Source: Prosthecobacter debontii (GTDB lineage Bacteria; Verrucomicrobiota; Verrucomicrobiia; Verrucomicrobiales; Verrucomicrobiaceae). From it: a stretch of DNA of 59,443 bases. The notes beneath the pieces are model-generated. The model had not been told where the DNA came from, did not search any database, and saw nothing but the letters and a program-made list of their open reading frames with translations. The translations under genes were made by a program, and so were the position numbers. Of the stretch, positions 9,301 to 16,645 are shown piece after piece; within the stretch, counting starts at the first letter, position 1, and each line of letters opens with the position of its first letter. The stretch is from the NCBI RefSeq assembly GCF_900167535.1, contig NZ_FUYE01000026.1:1-59443 (forward strand), written 5' to 3'.

Positions 9301-11019
9301 TGTCAGCGTGATGGAGCCTTCATCCAGGTGTGTCTTCCCGGTGTAGGTGCTGTGGCCACTGAGGGTCAAATTGCCATGCCCCTTCTTGGTGAAGGAACCC
9401 CCTTCGCCATCGCCCAAACCACCGTCTTTAATGATGCCCGCAAAGGTGGTATCACAATCATGATTCACCGTCAGATTATACTGGCCGAGATGCACCGTGC
9501 CGTAGCCGGACAACTCACCAATCTTCTGGTTACCCGACATGGAAATGTCAAAGTGAGCTCCAGAGTAAACTTTCACATCACCTCTCTCATAAAGAGTCCC
9601 GCTGTCCTTGAGAGCCAAGGTGCCGCCCTTGATGGTCGTGCCGTCACGATAGGTATTGCGGTTCGTCAGCACCAGCACGCCTGTGTGCTGGGAGTCCCCG
9701 ACGATCAAGCCACCGTCGGAAAGCTTACCCGTCAGGACTGCCCAGTTGCTGTTGTCCTCGTTGGCTTTGACCTTAATGGAACGGTCACGATCATTCAGAT
9801 CGATGCTGTTCACAAAATACACCTTATGGGTCGCACTGGTGGATCCGAAGATCAGGCTATTATCTCCAGACACGAAGTTATTACGGCTCCATTCCAGTTC
9901 TTGCCCATTGTTCAGACGCACAGTCAAATCACCGCCAGCTGCGGCAAAACCACCACTGCCTGTCCATTGGATGCGATTGCTCTGCTCACCTACCCAGCGG
10001 GAAAATGTGCCAGAGCTCTGCAGCACGCCACCATCCAGACGGATGTTACTATTGGCGTGAATCCCATAACCATCTTGAGCCTGTAAAACACCTCCAGAGA
10101 TTTTGGTCTGCCCGGTGTAGGTGTTCTTGCCATTGAAGATGACAAGACCGCTCTTGATCGTCAATCCAGCGCCATTGCCTGAAGCGATGCTGGTATCGTT
10201 GATGGATGCCTTGCTATCATCTGCAATGGACGAACCATAGCCATTGCCGTTGAAGGTAATGGTATTGCCTTCACCCGCATCCAGAAGGACTGTGGAGCCT
10301 TTCATCATGAAAAGATCTGTTCCTGCGGCATCGCCTGCATCACCCGAATAGGAGTGATAGCCGCCTCTTTCGCCATCTCCACCCTTCACAAAGTTATCTC
10401 CAAAGGTGGCATTGCCCTTGATGATCAAAGTACCGTCGTCACGGACGAAGATGCCGCCGCCATAGCCGCTACCACCCTCACCGCCTTCGCGACGATAATA
10501 CTCGGATCCCACGCCGCCGCCGAAGCCGCCCTTCTCATCGTCTTCCCCCCCAAAGCCAAAATCACCCCAGCTATTTCCACCATAACCACCACCGTGGCCA
10601 TAGCTGTGCCCGTAGTAGGAACTGCCTAAACTGGATTTGGAAAAACCATTCAACGTCCCTTGCCCTGAACCATATCCGCCTTTGCCGCCAATCGCGCTGT
10701 TGCCGATGATGCTAACGTTGTTCAGGATCACGGTGGCATCCGAATTGACAAAAATGGCTCCCCCTAGGCCGGCACCGCCACCACTTCCAGCGCCGCCTTT
10801 GGTCACGAAATTTTGAAGTGTGGCGTTGTTAATCGTCAGGGTGCCAGATTTCACAAAATAGCCCGTGTCATCATCACCATCGATCACCCGGCCATACCCG
10901 TTGAGAGTATTATTACCAGTGAGCACTTTTCCAGGCTCAACACCACTAGGTGGCGTGGCCCATCCAACCGTTGATGCAAATATCAATGATGATATCGTAA
11001 GATTAACTTTTATTTTCAT
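6400..11019 (-). CDS. Autotransporter with beta-strand-repeat passenger and C-terminal barrel
   Basis: About 1,539 residues from the ATG at 11019. An upstream in-frame ATG (11070) would put 17 extra residues before the signal peptide, so I prefer 11019: MKIKVNLTISSLIFASTVGWA. A Gly/Tyr-rich segment (about 70-230) follows. Next comes a long beta-helix with autotransporter-associated repeats of the type 'GGTLALKDSGTL', 'KKGHGNLTLSGHSTYTGKT' and 'KVSEGELVLTGANTFTGST'. An autotransporter beta-domain (roughly the last 270 residues) ends in 'HLFRLGMRVNF' with the usual terminal Phe. The passenger contains a visible duplication of about 120 residues. Type Va secretion to the cell surface is predicted, with an adhesin or matrix role likely but unproven. 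Confidence 0.9.
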   Translation of the reverse strand: MKIKVNLTISSLIFASTVGWATPPSGVEPGKVLTGNNTLNGYGRVIDGDDDTGYFVKSGTLTINNATLQNFVTKGGAGSGGGAGLGGAIFVNSDATVILNNVSIIGNSAIGGKGGYGSGQGTLNGFSKSSLGSSYYGHSYGHGGGYGGNSWGDFGFGGEDDEKGGFGGGVGSEYYRREGGEGGSGYGGGIFVRDDGTLIIKGNATFGDNFVKGGDGERGGYHSYSGDAGDAAGTDLFMMKGSTVLLDAGEGNTITFNGNGYGSSIADDSKASINDTSIASGNGAGLTIKSGLVIFNGKNTYTGQTKISGGVLQAQDGYGIHANSNIRLDGGVLQSSGTFSRWVGEQSNRIQWTGSGGFAAAGGDLTVRLNNGQELEWSRNNFVSGDNSLIFGSTSATHKVYFVNSIDLNDRDRSIKVKANEDNSNWAVLTGKLSDGGLIVGDSQHTGVLVLTNRNTYRDGTTIKGGTLALKDSGTLYERGDVKVYSGAHFDISMSGNQKIGELSGYGTVHLGQYNLTVNHDCDTTFAGIIKDGGLGDGEGGSFTKKGHGNLTLSGHSTYTGKTHLDEGSITLTGSLLSKEIKIDECTVFNNKSGGFSALAAVTNDGTLNLDESDTLTSLVNTGTINGHCATLTAETYALNDGSVINANLGTGEVTANGAVKLNGTSDAETFKVESGTTTLGSAERLNDEVDLTIEANAKMILGGSETIGSLFGAGSLVTDTDFCRTTTLTVDDGEFSGVISGGADLVKVSEGELVLTGANTFTGSTKVKGGTLEISGEGSLASDYIKVYSNGTLEVFNGGLACDATLKNEGLVNIDEADVKIASYISCDGTLDGTATLTANTYTLNNNSVVNANIGTGTVTVTGDVWLNGTSDAETVTINADSNLWLGAAERINDEATVNVYGVLTLGGIETIKYLNGTGKVDIQGYKLIVTEGGDYSGTVDAEATEFIKEGLGTLKLNGKTETLNVLIDEGVLQLGENGELIATGDAKLDIVGSITVKGGAKLVLDPASLLSYALLNGAGTVDAVNFTNAEDSKVGGTLSFTGNFTNNGVFAPGNSPGITNIALNYVENAQLELELGGRAGPGIDPNGWDQVRVGGTVTLNPTSELLVSSYNGFSPRRGDVFQVISDAAGDPIRVNGLFGSVLFDVDGAGGSTPTNNAAILFDVATGQLNATGLNARNSKFSDLGDTDNQRRAARALFRNALVGPNQIDSATTGGRLALQIVDAAGSPDGDLERYTPEYYGAMADYAFAGDRSISHSIQDRVSLFAPLSAGDMKRGAVFAGFAFNDTANVEDADITRRDYFVGGDIVAAQNFSIGAALLMNEGSISSHQGTADIEGIGGLLYGRYEMKGFAFWGTFSYTNYDFDASRDTVNGDVNGSTNADGISGLIGVGYKGWNVGPVSLAPRASLIYSYFTMDGFSELGAIDALSNSGYDASILTSELSLSALWSKEIAGHTLSVEVVGGLEADLARSQEGSQMQVVSSPGIEYNMLYEDRDRVRGVGRLNIGYDVWKNGMIYGGYEGRTGEGGNHLFRLGMRVNF

Positions 11020-12212
11020 TAGGAGCAGGAGGTTTTTAGTTTGGGGAAAAATCAGTGTTCCGCCGCACAATCCACCAACTCACGAAATTGGTTTTGGTGA
11101 CAATTTTATCAAATATTAAATTTATAATTTTGCGCGCATTAAAAAATTACTTTTTGAATGCGCTAGTTACTTAAAAATCATCTTCAATTTAAAAATTGAG
11201 CGGAAATTTTCATTTAATTCATTGATTATGAACGTTTAAACAGGGCTATAGCGTATTAGATACCTATTTGCATTATGCATACTCAACAACCATTTTGGAC
11301 GAACCGCCGTTTAGTTAATGTAAGACATCCCTCTCATCATTCAGGTTTGTACTTAGATTTAAATGGTTACTCAAAATTAATCTACTGAATTTAAATCTCA
11401 CATGATTAAGCATTTATATCGTTATTTGTTACTTATTTTTAAATCAAATAAAAAGCATCTTTCTCTTTATTTTGAACCATCTCATTTCTTTACTGGGTAA
11501 CACGAAAAAATGTGAAATACAGTGTCTCGCTCAGACTTCGATGGGGGCCTCTTTAGTTCCAGATCAACCTCACGGCCCTCAAGTCAAAATGCGGGGTTAC
11601 AGACGCAATTTGCGGAGGATCTAGATTCGAATGTAGGCAGCATTCCCTCCAGGAATGCTGTCATCGGGGCCGGGTCTGTTGGCAGCCTCGTCTGGGTCTA
11701 GCCAATCCCCTCATGTGCGACCCCGACTCAGGCGAAAAACCTCCCGCAAACGTCCTGAACTCTCATGATGCCAGCCCGATACAAGCAGCGTCATCTGACG
11801 CACTCCGACGATAATCCCATCCGAAAGCGAGATCCGTCTGTTTTCGCCCAAGGTTATATCTTCGCCCCTCGACAATCGAGGCAAAATGGCGCTGGACTTT
11901 TTCTGGGTTGAAAATGGTTCTCTCTGAATCCTTCAATCTTAAAGAGTTCGCCAAAACTTCTCGAAGCCGCTTTTTGGCAGATGCCATACCGGAGCTTGTT
12001 TTGAAATACCGCTCAAAATCCAACGCCCGATTTAGATTTGCAACGCCAATGGCGCTCTCCCGAGTCCAGCACAGAATCTCGTGTTATGAACGGGTTTTCC
12101 ATCTTTGTGATCCAGCAACCCTGTCGCGGAGGTTCCGTGAAGCCCGTATAGACTTGATCTGTGGCTGCTTGGCACCGAATCAGATCGGCGTAGCACATCC
12201 TATTTCGTATGA

Positions 12213-12263
12213 GCAAAAGTGGCGTGCCATTCAAATCCGAATGAGGTGGAACCCATCCTTCGC
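12213..12263. repeat. Interspersed palindromic repeat, partial copy 3
   Basis: The segment GCAAAAGTGGCGTGCCATTC (12213-12232) is identical to the left edge of the copy at 12849-12868. Similarity continues through 'atgaggtgga.cccatccttcgc' and stops abruptly at about 12263, before the second arm. It is a truncated copy of the same repeat. Confidence 0.65.
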
Positions 12264-12361
12264 AGCGCCACCCCATTGTGCCTGGTATTCTCGCCCAGCG
12301 GGGAGCGTTTTGCGCTACCTCTCGAACTCCAAGCTCCCAAGCCCCTCCGAAACCAGAAAAC

Positions 12362-12403
12362 GAGAGGGCAGCTGCGGTGGCGTGGCACTGCGGCTGCCCT
12401 CTC
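12362..12403 (-). terminator. Hairpin downstream of the small membrane protein gene
   Basis: GAGAGGGCAGC (12362-12372) pairs perfectly with GCTGCCCTCTC (12393-12403). On the minus strand it lies 21 bp after the stop of the small membrane protein and is followed by GTTTTC, so it is a plausible terminator. Confidence 0.55.
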
Positions 12404-12424
12404 CAGATCCGAGCACAAGCTCAG

Positions 12425-12616
12425 TTATTCATCTACAACAACATTGGTCTTTGCAGACCCTCTAGCTCCGGTAGCAGCGCCCATAATACCGAGGCCGAGG
12501 ACAACAAGGCAGCCGACGACAATCCACCGCTGCTCCACTCCAAGGGTGGATGCTGTGTAGGCCGCGCCAGCGATAACGAGGAGTGTGCCAAAGATGTATA
12601 GGATGACTCTGTTCAT
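12425..12616 (-). CDS. Small two-helix membrane protein
   Basis: A 63-residue hypothetical from the ATG at 12616 (MNRVILYIFGTLLVIAG...). An in-frame start at 12646 would add ten polar residues. Two hydrophobic helices (about residues 3-22 and 28-48) are separated by a short polar turn. A polar tail ends 'KTNVVVDE'. No family is recognised. Codon use and the clean hydrophobic pattern argue that it is real. It lies just outside the proposed left end of the island. Confidence 0.5.
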   Translation of the reverse strand: MNRVILYIFGTLLVIAGAAYTASTLGVEQRWIVVGCLVVLGLGIMGAATGARGSAKTNVVVDE

Positions 12617-12856
12617 GGTGGTAAGGGGTTGTTTTTTTGAGGACATTACGAGCTCATCACTTGACTATGCAAAGCTGATGCCAAGCCGTTCAATCCCCCT
12701 CAAGTGACTGACAATCAGTGGCTTACGCCGTGGAGGGGTACTCTGGGGCACCATCTCACAACCAGCGTATTGCAATGTGCCGCCTACCGATATTGTTTAA
12801 TTTGCACCCTGCTAAGCCCCGCCATCAAGGAGCCTGTATGTCGAATAGGCAAAAGT

Positions 12857-13076
12857 GGCGTGCCATTCGAAGCCGTGGCAAATGAGGTGGAGCCCATCCT
12901 TCGCTCTGTGAACTTCGGAGGGCATTCTTCACCTCTTAAAGCCGACGAAGAATGGCGGAAGGGGTGGGACCACACGCAGCGATCACCAAACAGCAGTTAA
13001 AGAGTTCATTATCAACAACTTTTAAATCGAGTGATTTATATGATGTGGACCACATTTGTGTCCCACTGCAACTAAT
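12857..13076. repeat. Interspersed palindromic repeat, copy 2
   Basis: About 220 bp alignable with copy 1 (6009-6216) over its full length. Inverted arms are at about 12888-12904 (TGGAGCCCATCCTTCGC) and about 12952-12972 (complement GTGGTCCCACCCCTTCCGCC). A shorter inner inverted repeat 'gcattcttc'/'gaagaatgg' lies between them. The second arm contains the 18 bp identical to the tRNA-Ser 3' end. The rest of the gap (12617-13256) holds only the palindrome at 13087. Confidence 0.7.
12952..12969 (+). other. Candidate left attachment site (attL) of the island
   Basis: ATGGCGGAAGGGGTGGGA is identical, in the same orientation, to 26747-26764, which spans the 3' end of tRNA-Ser. A direct repeat with an integrase gene next to the tRNA copy is the classic layout of a tRNA-integrated element of about 13.8 kb. 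The caveat is that this segment is also one arm of the repeat family; copy 1 has 16 of these 18 bases at 6102-6119. Confidence 0.5.
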
Positions 13077-13086
13077 AGTTAGAAAA

Positions 13087-13104
13087 TGTGCAGCAAGTTG
13101 CACA
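13087..13104. promoter_or_regulatory. Island palindrome, site A
   Basis: TGTGCAGC-AA-GTTGCACA, one mismatch from the common form TGTGCAGC-N2-GCTGCACA found at three other intergenic island sites. It lies between the proposed attL and the 3' end of the HTH gene. Probably a protein-binding site; the protein is unknown. Confidence 0.5.
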
Positions 13105-13256
13105 GCACTTTACCTGAAAGCTGCACTCCTCGAGGGAATTTCCCTTCACGGGTTGTCGTAAACAAAGAGCCTCACAGAAAGCCGCAAAACATCTGGAAAC
13201 GCTTAAATTGAGGCCCAGACCTCGGCTCAAGCGGAGCTTGTATCGAAAATTTGGCA

Positions 13257-13571
13257 TCAAAATCCGACACGGGACAATGCGTCCATCAATCGAAGCAAAG
13301 AGTCCTCGTGCCTTTGCGTGCCATCCCAAAGTTTACAGACAGCTCGCTCCAGCCGTGGGTTAGCTCGGTCATGCATGCTATGTTCTATGCCTAAATATTT
13401 GCATATTTCCAATACATTTTTGGATGGTCTCCTGAAACGACCCTGAAGGATTCGACAGATTTGAGACTGGTGCACTCCAGTCGCTTCCCCGAGTTTTTCT
13501 TGGGTAATTCCGCTCTCTGCCATCTTTGCACGCAACAACTCAGCTAGTTGTTTGGGAGGAAAGCTGGTCAT
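13257..13571 (-). CDS. XRE/Cro-family HTH regulator
   Basis: A 104-residue protein from the ATG at 13571 (MTSFPPKQLAELL...). It has a helix-turn-helix of the lambda Cro type at about residues 17-58: 'ITQEKLGEATGVHQSQICRIL' runs through the recognition helix to 'LEICKYLGI'. The C-terminal 40 residues are an unknown helical extension. The longer reading frame (to 13595) is rejected because its extra codons overlap a perfect palindrome that looks like the operator. It is divergent from the glycosylase gene 57 bp away, so it probably represses both itself and the adjacent operon. Confidence 0.8.
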   Translation of the reverse strand: MTSFPPKQLAELLRAKMAESGITQEKLGEATGVHQSQICRILQGRFRRPSKNVLEICKYLGIEHSMHDRANPRLERAVCKLWDGTQRHEDSLLRLMDALSRVGF

Positions 13572-13577
13572 GCAAAT

Positions 13578-13595
13578 ATGCAAAATCTTTTGCAT
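13578..13595. promoter_or_regulatory. Operator-like palindrome between regulator and glycosylase operon
   Basis: ATGCAAAA-TC-TTTTGCAT is a perfect 8-bp inverted repeat. It lies in the short divergent spacer between the HTH gene (start 13571) and the glycosylase gene (start 13628). This is the expected place for an autoregulated operator controlling both directions. Confidence 0.65.
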
Positions 13596-13627
13596 TATGT
13601 CATGTTTCGATCAACTTTTAATTTCAG

Positions 13628-14401
13628 ATGAACCAAACAGCCTTGATCAACACACCGAGCGGCGAACGGCTCATTTGCATCCCAAACCCCTCCACCGAAT
13701 TGATGCCAGGGGTGTGTTGGGGACGATTTGATCACCTCTTTACTCCAGCATTCTGGTCCATCCGGGCACAGTACGCTGAATCACACGGTCTCTACAGACA
13801 GCACAAGCTGGGGCGCGATTTTACCGAGGAGGTGATTGCATGTTTGCTGGGTGGATTTGGAATGCCCGCAGAACTTGGTATAGCAGCCTTTAATAGGCTT
13901 TCGGAACGCAGCCTCATTTCGCACGCTGCCTCGGAAGATGAGATAAAGACCGCACTGTTAGAGCCCCTTGAAATCAGGGGCAAATTCATGCGCTATCGCT
14001 ACCCCCATCAAAAGGCGCGATACGTGGCTTCAGCTCTCCGGCGACTAAACAGCGAATGTCCTCCGAGCCATAATGCTGTCGCTTTCAGAGACTGGCTCCT
14101 CTCATTTGACGGAATTGGGTTAAAGACGGCATCTTGGGTAGCTCGCAATTATCTGGGAAGCGATGAGGTTGCAGTCTTAGACATCCACATTATTAGGGCT
14201 GGCCTGCTTGCCGGGGTGTTTGAGCGCACTGATCGCGTGGAAAAGAGCTATCTCCAGATGGAACGACGGCTGGTTGATTTTGCTAAAGCCCTGGGACTTA
14301 AACTCTCGTTTTTGGATGCGTTAATCTGGGACGAAATGAGACAGATGGGGTGGATCGCGCTGCATTTGCTCTCAAGTGAAAAGACGATCAAGCCGAGATA
14401 A
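13628..14401 (+). CDS. OGG-type HhH-GPD DNA glycosylase-like protein
   Basis: A 257-residue protein of the HhH-GPD superfamily. The helix-hairpin-helix (residues about 157-172, 'FDGIGLKTASWVAR') carries a lysine (K166) where OGG1 has its Schiff-base Lys. 'VAVLDIHIIRAG' places Asp185 at the catalytic Asp position. It should therefore be a bifunctional glycosylase/lyase or a relative acting on a modified purine. In type IV CBASS an OGG-like protein accompanies QueC; here it heads the operon with QueC further down. GC is lower than in the core genes. The start ATG has no good Shine-Dalgarno site. The substrate is unknown; 8-oxoguanine repair is less likely given the company. Confidence 0.85.
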   Translation: MNQTALINTPSGERLICIPNPSTELMPGVCWGRFDHLFTPAFWSIRAQYAESHGLYRQHKLGRDFTEEVIACLLGGFGMPAELGIAAFNRLSERSLISHAASEDEIKTALLEPLEIRGKFMRYRYPHQKARYVASALRRLNSECPPSHNAVAFRDWLLSFDGIGLKTASWVARNYLGSDEVAVLDIHIIRAGLLAGVFERTDRVEKSYLQMERRLVDFAKALGLKLSFLDALIWDEMRQMGWIALHLLSSEKTIKPR

Positions 14402-14472
14402 TGACCGAGCTAAATTATCATTTCGCCTAGTTTTTTATTGACCGTTTCCTGCATACCCCCCATTCTCGGCTT

Positions 14473-14841
14473 ATGTCTGGATCTGGTGGCGGTGGTGGTT
14501 TTTTTCCCGAAAGCAACCCAACTCAGGGTGGAAACCCTAGAGGGGGCGAAGATTCTGACGACTTTGATTGCTACAAATTTTTCGAGAGGGTGCAACTCAG
14601 TTCCCCAGTTTCAACGGTAGTTTCAAATTTGAAGGTGGGGGATGTTTTAGAGGTTCGCCTATCGACGAGTGGCGGAGTAGCCGTCCTTGAAGCAGTCTAT
14701 TTGGGAGCTACAGCCGGGTCCTTAATCGTTAAAAAGATGGGATCTCTGATCAGCTGTATCAAAAGCGGGGTGCAGTATATCGCCAAGGTAGTCAGCAACA
14801 CGGGCGGTCTTATTAGAGTGGAAATCAGACCAAAGCCATGA
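14473..14841 (+). CDS. Small protein with Ser/Gly-rich N-terminus
   Basis: A 122-residue protein of unknown function. The N-terminus is MSGSGGGGGFFPE, followed by a flexible Gly/Pro/Asn/Asp-rich stretch to about residue 30. A compact domain follows (32-122) with alternating hydrophobic beta-strand pattern: 'LSSPVSTVVSNLKVGDVLEVRL', 'GSLIVKKMGSLISCIKSGVQY', 'GGLIRVEIRPKP'. After Met removal the protein would begin Ser-Gly-Ser-Gly5. Its stop overlaps the next start (ATGA at 14838), so it is translationally coupled to the NDT fusion. It may be the substrate or scaffold of the neighbouring enzymes; that is inference. Confidence 0.8.
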   Translation: MSGSGGGGGFFPESNPTQGGNPRGGEDSDDFDCYKFFERVQLSSPVSTVVSNLKVGDVLEVRLSTSGGVAVLEAVYLGATAGSLIVKKMGSLISCIKSGVQYIAKVVSNTGGLIRVEIRPKP

Positions 14842-16052
14842 TGAATCTTAATGTTGTTGGTGGCACATACGTGGAAATCTGCCAATTCCCAGAATGGGAT
14901 GAGGTCTATGGCTCCGGGCTACGTGCGGCGGAAGTCGCAAGCCGTTTAGGGTGTACTGTGAAGTTTACAACGTGTGTCGCAGAAGAACAGCGGCCAGCGC
15001 TAGATGCTCGTTCGGTGTTATTAAAGATCGAGCCTTCTTCGACCAGTATTCCCAACACAGTCTCATTTGCGTACACACATGGGTTCTCGACGCCCGAGAT
15101 TTTTCCTCCCACCGACTGGCTGGCTCTCAACAAGAATTTATTGCAAGTTAATGGCGACAACATTCTCCAGTTTGGAATGTTGGAATCTGACGTCGCTGTT
15201 CATGGAGATCGCGTAGTCTACGACCCTCAAAACCCGCACAAGCCAGAAGCCTTTGATGCGCATGGATCAACCGCAAAGGTTCTTGCTATAGTTTGCAATT
15301 CAGCTGAGGCACGCGCAATGACAGGTGAGACTTCTTTATCAGAAGCTGTTCAAAAGCTCCGAAGGAGCAATAACTGCGCTGTTGTAGTTGTGAAACGCGG
15401 GAGTCTTGGAGCGCTGGTAGCAGACTCAGACGGCAATCATGAGATTCCAGCATACGAGACAGACAACGTCTGGCCGATTGGCTCTGGAGATGTTTTCGCG
15501 GCAGCATTTGCAGTAAAATGGGCGGTGGAGGGCTTAAGCGCGAAAGAAGCTGCTTCTTTTGCCTCCAAAGCCACAGCATTCTACTGTGAACACCGCCACC
15601 TTCAGTTTCCTTCAGGGTTTCCAGATGAGTTTCTTAACAAGCCCCTGCTATCTGGAGTCAAGAGTCAGAAACGGGTCTATTTAGCTGGACCCTTTTTCTC
15701 AATGTCTCAGATTTGGCTCATCAATGAAGCTCGTATGGCCCTTCGCTCTCAGGGGCTCAAAGTTTTTTCTCCACTTCATGACGTCGGTCGCGGCTCCGCT
15801 GAAGACGTCTATGATCCTGACATACAAGGATTGAGAGATTGTGACGTAGTTTTCGCATGCGTTGACGGACTAGATGCTGGCACGCTGTTTGAGATCGGTT
15901 TCGCAAAAGCCATCGAGAAGCCTGTCGTTGCTTTTGTTCAAAACGAGAAACCGGAGGATTTGAAGATGCTCCAAGGTGCTGAGTGCCTTCTCCAGAAGGA
16001 TTTTGTTACCGCTATCTACAAAACTTCCTGGATGACCCTTGAGAAGTCATGA
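14838..16052 (+). CDS. PfkB-family kinase - nucleoside 2-deoxyribosyltransferase fusion
   Basis: A 404-residue two-domain protein. Residues 1-270 are a PfkB/ribokinase-like fold, ending with the catalytic 'PIGSGDVFAAAF' (GxGD 215-218, base Asp218). Residues 278-395 are a nucleoside 2-deoxyribosyltransferase: 'KRVYLAGPFF', 'LKVFSPLHDVG', 'RDCDVVFACVDGLDAGTLFEIGFA', with the nucleophile Glu352 and the upstream Asp residues in place. NDT breaks and remakes N-glycosidic bonds by base exchange, and PfkB enzymes phosphorylate sugars or nucleosides. The fusion suggests a nucleobase/nucleoside exchange and capture step. It is coupled by ATGA overlaps to both neighbours. Confidence 0.9.
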   Translation: MMNLNVVGGTYVEICQFPEWDEVYGSGLRAAEVASRLGCTVKFTTCVAEEQRPALDARSVLLKIEPSSTSIPNTVSFAYTHGFSTPEIFPPTDWLALNKNLLQVNGDNILQFGMLESDVAVHGDRVVYDPQNPHKPEAFDAHGSTAKVLAIVCNSAEARAMTGETSLSEAVQKLRRSNNCAVVVVKRGSLGALVADSDGNHEIPAYETDNVWPIGSGDVFAAAFAVKWAVEGLSAKEAASFASKATAFYCEHRHLQFPSGFPDEFLNKPLLSGVKSQKRVYLAGPFFSMSQIWLINEARMALRSQGLKVFSPLHDVGRGSAEDVYDPDIQGLRDCDVVFACVDGLDAGTLFEIGFAKAIEKPVVAFVQNEKPEDLKMLQGAECLLQKDFVTAIYKTSWMTLEKS

Positions 16053-16645
16053 CATCAAATGGCATTCTATTATCGGGAGGGATTGACTCGGTGGCATTGG
16101 CCTTTTGGAAAAGGCCGAAATATGCATTTACCGTCAACTATGGTCAGACTGGTTTTCTCGGTGAACTTCGAGCATCTCAGAAAATCTGTTCAGAACTAGG
16201 GATAAATCATGAGGTGGTTTCTGTGGACTGCCGTGCGTTGGGGGCTGGCGACATGGCTGGACTGCCAGCTGCCAAAAACGCTCCCGCTGTTGAATGGTGG
16301 CCTTTCCGTAATCAACTCTTGGTCACATTGGTGGCTATGAAGGGGTATCCCCTGGGCCTGTCAGAGTTATTGGTCGGGTCCGTTCTTTCGGACGGCTTTC
16401 ACTCCGATGGAACAGAGGCATTTTATACCAAATTAGATTCGCTCTTGAGCTTCCAAGAAGGGGGAGTGCGAGTCTCTGCACCAGCCATCGGTCACACATC
16501 AGTTGAGCTCGTCAGGCTGTCGGGAATTCCCCTCGAATTACTTGCTTGGACACACTCATGCCACGTTAGCGAATTCGCATGTGGACAATGTAGAGGATGT
16601 CACAAGAATCAAAGAGTGTGGGAGGATTTGCAGAGTGGCCAATAG
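16049..16645 (+). CDS. QueC-like 7-cyano-7-deazaguanine synthase homologue
   Basis: A 198-residue N-type ATP pyrophosphatase. The PP-loop 'LLSGGIDSVAL' is at residues 7-17, 'FRNQLL' follows 'EWWPF', and a C-terminal zinc site is formed by Cys171, Cys178, Cys181 and Cys184. All match QueC, which turns 7-carboxy-7-deazaguanine into preQ0 with ATP and ammonia. At 198 residues it is a little shorter than housekeeping QueC (about 220-230). No queD, queE or folE is nearby, so it must use a host-made deazaguanine or act on something else. QueC-like proteins of this sort occur in the Qat system and in type IV CBASS. It overlaps the genes on both sides. Confidence 0.9.
   Translation: MTSNGILLSGGIDSVALAFWKRPKYAFTVNYGQTGFLGELRASQKICSELGINHEVVSVDCRALGAGDMAGLPAAKNAPAVEWWPFRNQLLVTLVAMKGYPLGLSELLVGSVLSDGFHSDGTEAFYTKLDSLLSFQEGGVRVSAPAIGHTSVELVRLSGIPLELLAWTHSCHVSEFACGQCRGCHKNQRVWEDLQSGQ

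Larger units (their letters stand above)
11020..12424. other. AT-rich then gene-poor intergenic region
   Basis: From about 11095 to 11510 the DNA is strikingly A+T rich. This probably includes the autotransporter promoter region. A 9-bp hairpin (11638-11660, CAGCATTCC/GGAATGCTG) follows. Open frames at 11763-12023 (minus) and 11908-12465 (plus) overlap each other, have no recognisable domain and are not called as genes. A partial repeat copy sits at 12213-12263. Confidence 0.5.

Noticed and set aside
11763..12465. Overlapping open frames 11763-12023 (minus) and 11908-12465 (plus) as genes
   Set aside because: They occupy the same DNA on opposite strands, have no recognisable domain or start signal, and the plus frame runs through a repeat copy.
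16503..16634. Longer N-terminus for the SagB-like protein
   Set aside because: It would overlap queC by 143 bp, and a better ribosome-binding site precedes the GTG at 16635.
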